Source: Hedera helix
Lineage: Eukaryota > Streptophyta > Magnoliopsida > Apiales > Araliaceae
Length of the DNA stretch: 64,000 nt
Direction of reading: 5' to 3'
Assembly: GCA_947179155.2 (NCBI GenBank)
Contig: OX359286.1
Coordinates: forward strand, 38,246,908-38,310,907
In this document: positions 57,143-64,000 of the stretch, in pieces
Position numbering within the stretch: position 1 is the first letter of the stretch
How the letters are laid out: each line of letters begins with the position of its first letter
Translations under genes and position numbers: made by a program
Notes under the pieces: generated by a model
Databases searched by the model: none
What the model was told of the DNA's origin: nothing
The model's input: only the letters and a program-made list of their open reading frames with translations

Positions 57143-59455
57143 CACAAACTCGAAGATACGACAACGACAGAGACAAACCCACCACTGGCGGCGGAGCCAC
57201 GACGGTGATGAGGGTGATAGTGCCCTTGCAAGGCTTAGTACAAGGCCGCGGTGGCCTTGTTTTAGGCTCAGTCATACCCTGTGCTCTCTTCTACTTCTTC
57301 CAACTCTACCTCAAGCAGCGCCAACGCTCTCGCCATCAACCTCCTCCGCCGCTGAAACCGCCGCCAACCGTCGAGGTTTCTCCTGGGCTGAATAGAGTTC
57401 TGTCTCGCTCCCTTCCCTCTCCGAGAGGCTCCAGTGGGCCGGCCCAAGTATCTTCCAGAGCTAATTCTATTGCTAAACAAGCTGATACTCCCTACTATGT
57501 TGGATTGAAGAGGGTTTCTGAGGACCCTTTTGATGAATTAAATAACCCAGATGGTATTTTCCAGCTTGGATTGGCCGAAAACAAGGTTGGTTAATTTTAT
57601 ATCAAATATATATAAATTTGTTTACTTTGTCTTGATGATATGTTTATAGTTGTGGTAATAAATTAAATTTTGGGTTTGTGGTGAATTTAATTAGTTATCA
57701 CTGGATTTGGTTCAAGGCTGGCTATTAGAAAATGAAGATTCAATTTTTAACTGGGATATAAGTGGGGTTGCTACTTATCAGCCATTTGATGGGTTGATGG
57801 AGTTGAAAGTGGTAAGTGTTTCCATTATACCTTTTGTTTTAATTGATTAAACTCTTACATTGTGTTTCCCTGTTGGATAAAAGTTGTTAAAGGACTTTTT
57901 GCCATAACGATAAAAGCCACAAAAAAGCAAAATGAATGTTGAAAAGATTTCAAGACAGTTTTGTATTGCCCTGGTACCCGCCATGATTGATGTGTGCCAA
58001 GCTGCTTTGTTTGCTAGAATTGAGTTCCTACCCAGCTCTTATGTATTCTTGTTGAAATTTTCAAATTTTCAAATGGATGAAACCAATAAGTGTTACTTCA
58101 ATCAACTCTTACTGTTTTTTTTTTTTAACAAGATTTCTTGGTGGTGCTCGTATCTGCTTTTGAACCTGTGCTTTTATTTTGTTTTATATCATAACTTGAA
58201 GTGACAGTTTGTAATTTGGGCTCTATCATTTTCAATTCTGGGGAATGTAGATGATTCCTTTTAATACATGAACAAACAATTGGTTTTTGTGCCATGCTGA
58301 GTTGCTTTCAGTCTTGTGTTTTTATGCTAATTTCATCAGTACTGCAGGCGGTGGCAAGATTCATGTCTGAGGTCATGGATAAATCAGTGCCCTTCAACCC
58401 GTCCCAAATAGTACTGACAGCTGGTGCCACCCCTGCAATTGAGATGCTTACCTTCTGCCTGGCAGATGCGGGAAATGCTTTCCTTGTTCCCTCACCTTAT
58501 TACCCAGAGTAAATTTCTTTACCAAGCTGAAGAAGTTTTATATTTGATCATTTAGGCATTTAGCACGTCTAGATACTAAACTTGAAAGACAATTTGCAGT
58601 CTTGACAGGGATGTCAAATGGCGTACTGGGGTGGAGATTATACCTGTTCCTTGCCGGAGTGCAGACAACTTCAATTTAAGTACAACCTCCCTTGACCGAG
58701 CATTTAATCAAGCAAAGAAACGTGGTATTAAAGTTCGTGGAGTTATAATTTCGAACCCCTCAAATCCAGTAGGCAGTTTGCTCAATAGGGAAACACTTTA
58801 CAACCTAATGGAATTTGCTACAGAAAAGAACATTCATGTCATCTCTATTGAAATATTAGTAGGATCCACTCATGGAAATGAAGAGTTTGTCAGCATGGCG
58901 GAAATCATTGATTCGGAAGGTTTTGACCGCAACAGAGTTCACATAGTTTATGGTCTTTCGAAAGACCTCCCTCTTCCTGATTTTAGGGTGGGGGTTCTTT
59001 ATACCTACAGTGATACTGTTCTGGCTGCAGCTAAAAAACTTGCAAGATTCTCATCCGTTTCGGCTCCAACCCAGCGCTTGCTTGTCTCAATGCTCTCAGA
59101 TCCAAATTTTATTCAAAAGTTTATCAGGACAAACAGAGAAAGGCTTCAAACAATGTATATTGAATTTGTGGCTGGCTTGAAGCAATTGGGTATTGAGTGC
59201 ATGAAGAGCAGTGGAGGCTTCTGCTGTTGGGCTGATATGAGTGGGTTTATTCGCTCATATAATGAGAAAGGGGAGCTTGAACTGTGGGATAAGTTGTTGA
59301 ACGTATCAAAGATTAACACAACTCCTGGGTCATCCTGTCACTGTATTGAACCAGGATGGTTCCGGTTTTCTTTTACTACATTAAGTGAGTGGGACATTCC
59401 TATAGTTATGGAACGTATTCGGAGAGTCTCTGAATTCTGCAAATCTAACAGTTGA
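57139..59455 (+). CDS. ACS10/ACS12-like PLP-dependent aminotransferase (ACC synthase family, divergent)
   Basis: Four exons (57139-57585, 57695-57811, 58348-58508, 58600-59455) give 526 residues. It belongs to the ACS10/12 branch, whose Arabidopsis members act as amino acid aminotransferases and lack ACC synthase activity. The branch signature is the N-terminal extension with a membrane helix (about 38-57, VLGSVIPCALFYFFQLYLK). The fold-type I domain follows: LGLAENK, TYQPFDGLMELK, TAGATPAIEMLTFCLAD, SNPSNPVGS, YGLSKD with the PLP lysine at about residue 363, and a C-terminal WFRFSFTTLSE. Oddly, the Asp that should contact the PLP ring nitrogen (SDEIF in relatives) is Ile (SIEIL, about residue 325), and both glycines after the PLP lysine motif are replaced. 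ATG 57139 is preferred. The neighbouring LRR kinase is convergent, as at At1g62950/At1g62960. Confidence 0.9.
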
Positions 59456-60474
59456 AATCCTATGGCCTGTGGGTATAAATCAACTGGTACCTATTGAAGT
59501 ACACCTATTTGGCAGGATAACTCTTTTGCAAAGATTTTGATGTTGTAGGCATTAAGTTTGAACTTTGAAGCAACCCCTGTGGTTTTAGCTTTAAAGTAAC
59601 AAGGAGGCAAATTTGAAGGATTTCCTTGGATGATTGTGTCCGTGGAAGCCTAATGGTCTGAGTTACTACAGATTGTGCACATGACAAGAGTTACAATCGA
59701 AATCAAGTTCTATGGTAAGCGAAAGCGAACCAAAATCCTAAACCCTGAGTTGAAGGTATATACTAGTTCTGGTTGCTTTTGCTTTCAACATTAGTTTCTT
59801 TTCCGTCTCGTAATATGGTGCTTGTAAATCCTTTCTGCAATTTGACAAACTCCCGTCTCAAGCTCTGAAGATGTAGATAGGCTTTTCATCAGTGAAAATC
59901 GGGCGAGAATTACAGCCGATATTCAGTGAATCATTTTCATGTTACTTTTGCTGAATACAAATGCTATGCAGATACATATTATTCCTGAGTGATTCTTTCT
60001 TACATGTATATGATTTTATTCTTTTTACCAATATAGTGCTACTTCTGTTCACTTAATTTACTCTGATACCCATTAGTCGATAGAGGACAAGTTTTTCAAT
60101 TGTTTCAATCATTGACAGTCTTTTTTTCCGCTTGCCAAGTCAAGGTCTAGTGGCAAACGCGATCGAACCATACTAGTCAAAAATAAATGTACCTGAATAA
60201 AGAAATAGACCCTATGCTCTGCTTCCAATGAGACGCAAGAAACCAATGTATTTTATTGCAAAAATCACAGTGGATAACTAATAATGGTAATCTCAAAATT
60301 GAATACTAAAAAATCTCTCTGTTTTTATGCTCTAAGGAGCCTACTGTCTTCCTATCCTCAGTACCAGAAATCCAAATTCCCCTGCCAACCATACTACTAA
60401 TTCTTTCCATCCCTTTTTGTATAAAACCTTTGCTAATTACATTTCAGGCTGTCAAAAAATCCCAAATTCACTTA
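59456..60474. other. Convergent spacer between ACS-like and LRR kinase genes
   Basis: Tail-to-tail spacer holding both 3' UTRs. No additional gene, RNA or repeat is supported. Confidence 0.6.
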
Positions 60475-63400
60475 TTATGAACCCAATCCAGACCTGATGG
60501 ACTCAAGAATCTGAACAGCCTCAGCCATGCTTGGTCTCCTAGAAGGCATTTCAGAAGTGCAGATTAATCCCAGCTTCATAACCTGAATCAACTCATTTTC
60601 TGCAAAACCACGCAAACTTCTATCGAAGCAATCTGAAGCAGAGCCGCTCTCTATTAACCCTCTAACATATTCACACAAAACTACCACCTCGTTTGCCACC
60701 GGACTTTCCACCGGTTCCCTCCCTGTAACCAACTCCAATAACACTACTCCAAAGCTATACACATCACATTTGTCACTCAGTCTCAAACTCTGAGCCAACT
60801 CTGGTGCAACATAACCAACTGCGTTGTGAAATTTGGTAAAACCATAATTATCAAGCAGAGGAAGTAACTTTCCTAGCCCATAATCAGACAATTTCGCCTC
60901 ATAGTTTTCATCTAACAGTATATTAGTAGACTTAATGTTAAGATGAAGAACTGGAGGTTTACAATCGTGGTGAAGGTATGTGAGAGCTCTTGCTGTCCCT
61001 AGAGCAATCTGATACCTCCTAGACCAATTCAGTTCACTATTACCAACACCAGTACTAGTGCCAGGATAATTAAGTCCATGAAGATTATCGTACAAATTTC
61101 CATTTGGAATAAACTCGGACAGAACTAAATGCATACTAGAGGACCAATAATAACCTTGAAAAGCAACAAGATTAGGGTGTCCAAGATTTCCTAACCGTCC
61201 AATTTCTTGTTCGAATTCGTCCTGGTTCCGAATTCTTCCCAAAGTCTCAAGTTTCTTCACTGCAATTGATATCCCACCTTCAAAACTTGTTCTGTAGACT
61301 GTTCCAATTGAACCCCCACCAATCAGGCACTCCTTGTCCAGCAAAGCTTTAGTGCCGGCTTCCCAATCCTCATACCTTGAGGGCAAACTTTTGCTGAAGA
61401 GAACCAACTTTCCAATTATGACATTTGAGTCTGATGAACCCAGTGGAGTGCTCTCAACAACCACTGTCGCTTCATCACTTCTCCTACTATGAGCCTTCAT
61501 GTTTATTATGGTTATGAGACCAACACCAGTGAGGATCACTGCAGCTGCAACAATAGCAACAATGGCGCTCACGCTCAACACATTTGATTTTCCTGTTGCT
61601 GGAGTTACATTGGCAGAGCAAGATGTCAGGGGAGGACCGCAGAGCCCTGGATTGTGAGAAAATGCTGATGCCCCAAATTGCTGGATAGTAGGAGTGGGAG
61701 GAATAACACCAGAGAGGTTGTTGTAAGAGAGGTTAAAATGAGTTAAGTTTAACAAATTTGACAACGATGCAGGGATTGAGCCAGATAGCGAATTTTCTGA
61801 TAGATCCAAAATCTGGATTTTTGACAAATTTCCAATAGTTGATGGTATGCTTCCATTTAGTTTGTTTCTGTGCAGATCAAGGATTACAAGGTTCGACATG
61901 TTGTAGAGGTTACTTGGAATTTCTCCCTGCAAAACGTTGCCAGAAACATCCCTGCAGTAACATTTAGAATTTGGATCATTTGATATTGAATTCCAAAAAG
62001 CAAATTATTTACTCCTACTAAATCTAGAGATGCATTTCTAAAACAATATATTTTCCCAAATATAACCCTAACATTGCTAAAATGTAGTAGTAGTGGCTTA
62101 ATAGCATTCAGTCCACCTAAAATATAAGTAATTGCATATTAGCAACTTCATGTTATAAAGTCTTCAATTACAAATATATCTCTAATTTTGGAACGGACAA
62201 AAAATAGAAAATGTATCTCTAATTATGTGATGGAGGGAGTATGTAAATTGTAAAACAATAAGGCTATGTTTGTTTGTAAAAATTTTGCTTGAGATTGGAC
62301 TATTTGTATTAATTTAACATTATTTTGGACTATTTTATCCTATGATAAGGGATTAATAGTCCTTTAAATAGTCCTATAAACTATTTTTTATCATTCTTAA
62401 GGCTATTTATGAGTAATTATATAATCCCATGATGAATTTGGGATTAATAGTCCCTCTCATTTTAAGTTATTAAATGGTTTACAGAACTAATAGTCCAATA
62501 GTAAGGGACTAATAATCTCTCGTAATGGAATAAAATAGTCCGAAGTAATGCTAAATTAATATAAATAGTCTAATTACACGTATATTTTTTGCAAAAAACA
62601 TAGCCTAAGAGAATGCTAGAGGGCAGAAAATGGGAATTAGACTTACAGCTCCAGAAGAAACCTGCAATTGCGTATTTCATCTGGGATTTCACCACCAAGG
62701 TTGAGATTGTGCAAATCCAGAACTCGAAGTAATTCTATACTTCCAAAATGAGCAGGAATAGTCCCACTAATTGAGTTATTCCCCAATCGAATAACCAGAA
62801 GACTCTGCAAGTCTGAAATATCAATTGGAATACTTCCATTTAACAAGTTAAATCCCAAATCCAAAACCTTTAGGCTACTGCATTTTGTGATGCTCGCTGG
62901 GATTTCCCCAAAAAATCCGTTCCCTGAAGCACCCAAAATCTCCAATCTCTGACTGCAAGATTCTATATCTGGTATTTGCCCCGAAAACTCATTAAACGAA
63001 ACATTGAAAATAGTAAGATTACTGAATTGAAGAACACCAAAAGGGGCTGACCCAGTAAGCATATTGCTAGCAAGATCCAAAAGCTCCAAGCTTTTACACT
63101 GCAAAACCTGCTCCTGAACACTTCCTGCTAGCCCATTGTTACTCACAGACAAGAAATTTAACCCCGGAATATTACAAATTTGTGAAGGCAAGCCACCACT
63201 CAGACTGTTGAATGACAAATCTACACCAAGAAGATTCAAGCAATTACCAATGGATAAAGGAATTGAACCCGAAAGTTTGTTTCTTGAAAGGGAAATGAAC
63301 TTTGTTTTGAAACAGTTCATGAACAAAGCTGAAGGAATCTCTCCACTATATCCATTCTTTGACAAATCAAGAAATCGAATATTCGATAAATTCCCCAGAA

Positions 63401-63818
63401 ACTCAGGGATTGACCCAGATAATGCATTTGAGCTCAAATTGATCTTCCACAATGTACCAATTTCACCATACTCGGTTGGAATGTTGCCAGTGAATCTATT
63501 TCCAAAAAAGTTCAGAATCCGCAAGGATTTCAATCCTGTTAAGACCCGCGGCAAAATTCCACCCAAACTTTTATTCCACAGGACAATCTTGTATACATTC
63601 CCATCAGAATTACATAACACACCACTGAAATCTTGGCAAGGGCTTTTACTTGAATCCCATGAACTCAAGCTATTATAAGGATCACTTGAAATGTTACCCT
63701 TGAATTGCAGCAAGATTTCCTTTTCTGTGACCGGATACACTGCCGCAAACTGAAATGCCAGTAGAATAAGACTGTAAAGAAAATATTTTCCTAATATTTT
63801 CATGTTCTTGCCAGGCAT
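60475..63818 (-). CDS. LRR receptor-like pseudokinase (At1g12460/At1g62950 type)
   Basis: Two exons, 62647-63818 and 60475-61951, join in phase to 882 residues. The order is signal peptide (about 5-30), the LRR N-terminal cap (FKGNISSDPYNSLSSW...CQDFSGVLC), about 17 leucine-rich repeats, a cap with NPGLCGPPL and a membrane helix at about 515-541. The cytoplasmic kinase-like domain has a glycine loop GGGSIGTVYR, the ATP-binding Lys in IAVKKLE (about 623), HLN in place of HRD (about 727-729), DYG for DFG, and the APE-like APELAQ. The missing catalytic Asp predicts little or no phosphotransfer. The same HLN is, from memory, present in the Arabidopsis relatives, so it is a family trait. It likely acts as a plasma-membrane co-receptor or scaffold. 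Two Met codons (63818 and 63803) are possible starts. Confidence 0.94.
62262..62605. mobile_element. Tourist/Harbinger-type MITE in the LRR kinase intron, TSD TAA
   Basis: A 344-bp non-coding unit starting GGCTATGTTTGTTTG and ending CAAAAAACATAGCC. TAA lies at 62259-62261 and 62606-62608. The inverted similarity continues for about 80 bp (GACTATTTnTATTAATTTA and its complement). The 3-bp TAA target and the ends fit PIF/Harbinger-derived MITEs. It sits inside the only intron (61952-62646), which also holds half of an element ending ATGGAGGGAGTAT. Confidence 0.85.
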
Positions 63819-64000
63819 TATACATTCCGGGTCGGATTGTGTAAAGCTTCAATCTTTCCTTCTGGATAATAAATTCTATACAAATGGGGTTCATTTAAGA
63901 GAGAACAATGTAGCCATTGCTACAGGAAAGTAACATTTGCAAAGCTGAGTCTTGCTAAATTGCAGGTACATTTTTGGGAAAAACAAAATTTGGGGGAAAT
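63819..64000 (-). promoter_or_regulatory. 5' flank of the LRR kinase gene
   Basis: The last 182 bases are immediately upstream of the LRR kinase start and should contain its 5' UTR and part of the promoter. No specific element is recognised. Confidence 0.4.

Noticed and set aside
57066..57480. Minus-strand ORFs opposite ACS-like exon 1
   Set aside because: They are shadows of a GC-rich exon and have no domain.
63136..63678. 180-codon plus-strand ORF
   Set aside because: It is the antisense of the LRR exon; leucine-rich repeats often leave an open complementary frame.
1..64000. CRISPR arrays, operons or bacterial mobile elements
   Set aside because: The short repeats are LTR-internal tandem units or microsatellites; the gene structure is that of a plant nucleus.

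Overview
This is nuclear DNA of a flowering plant, almost certainly a eudicot. The genes have many short exons with GT-AG introns, the intergenic DNA is very AT-rich, and there are plant-type LTR retrotransposons, a plant mariner element and MITEs. The recognisable genes are a SOC1/AGL19-type MADS box gene, STAY-GREEN, CCS52A/FZR, a DUF1191 membrane protein, a NUDX14-type Nudix gene, a GRF, a nucleotide-sugar transporter, a TPX2-like gene, an ACS10/12-like gene and an LRR receptor-like kinase. I cannot name the species from sequence alone. Gene models were assembled by hand from splice sites, and frame continuity across every junction was checked.

Layout. 1-20.9 kb is gene-rich. It holds the 3' end of a MADS box gene (+), SGR (+), CCS52A/FZR in ten exons (-), a plastid-type tRNA-Gln (-), a single-exon DUF1191 gene (-), a seven-exon NUDX14 relic carrying several inactivating lesions (-), and a short GRF with a miR396 site (+). 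The set MADS-SGR-FZR-DUF1191-NUDX14-TPX2-like resembles, from memory, the duplicated Arabidopsis blocks around At4g22860-At4g22950 and At4g11880-At4g11990, so this looks like an ancestral gene neighbourhood.

21.8-38.7 kb is a stack of retrotransposons. An old, diverged solo LTR (21789-38746) of a Tekay-like Ty3/gypsy family was invaded by a solo LTR of a related family (TSD GATGG), by a young complete element of its own family (TSD TATGT, two 2937-bp LTRs that differ at only a few positions) and by a Ty1/copia-type solo LTR in reverse orientation (TSD TATTC). The young element lacks a recognisable gag and the reverse-transcriptase core, and carries an unrelated 202-codon ORF in the gag position.

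38.7-64 kb is again genic, with DNA transposons between the genes. It holds a foldback repeat, an intronless UUAT/TPT-family transporter (+), a 0.75-kb element with about 217-bp inverted termini, a complete mariner-like element (44265-47122) with an intact DD39D transposase plus a convergent coiled-coil ORF, an 18-exon TPX2-like gene (-), a divergently placed ACS10/12-like aminotransferase gene (+), and a convergent LRR receptor-like pseudokinase (-) with a Tourist-like MITE in its only intron.

The host genes serve flowering and meristem regulation (MADS, GRF), chlorophyll breakdown (SGR), APC/C-driven endocycling (FZR), spindle and Aurora control (TPX2-like), Golgi sugar transport and receptor signalling. 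They are neighbours by descent and not an operon-like system.
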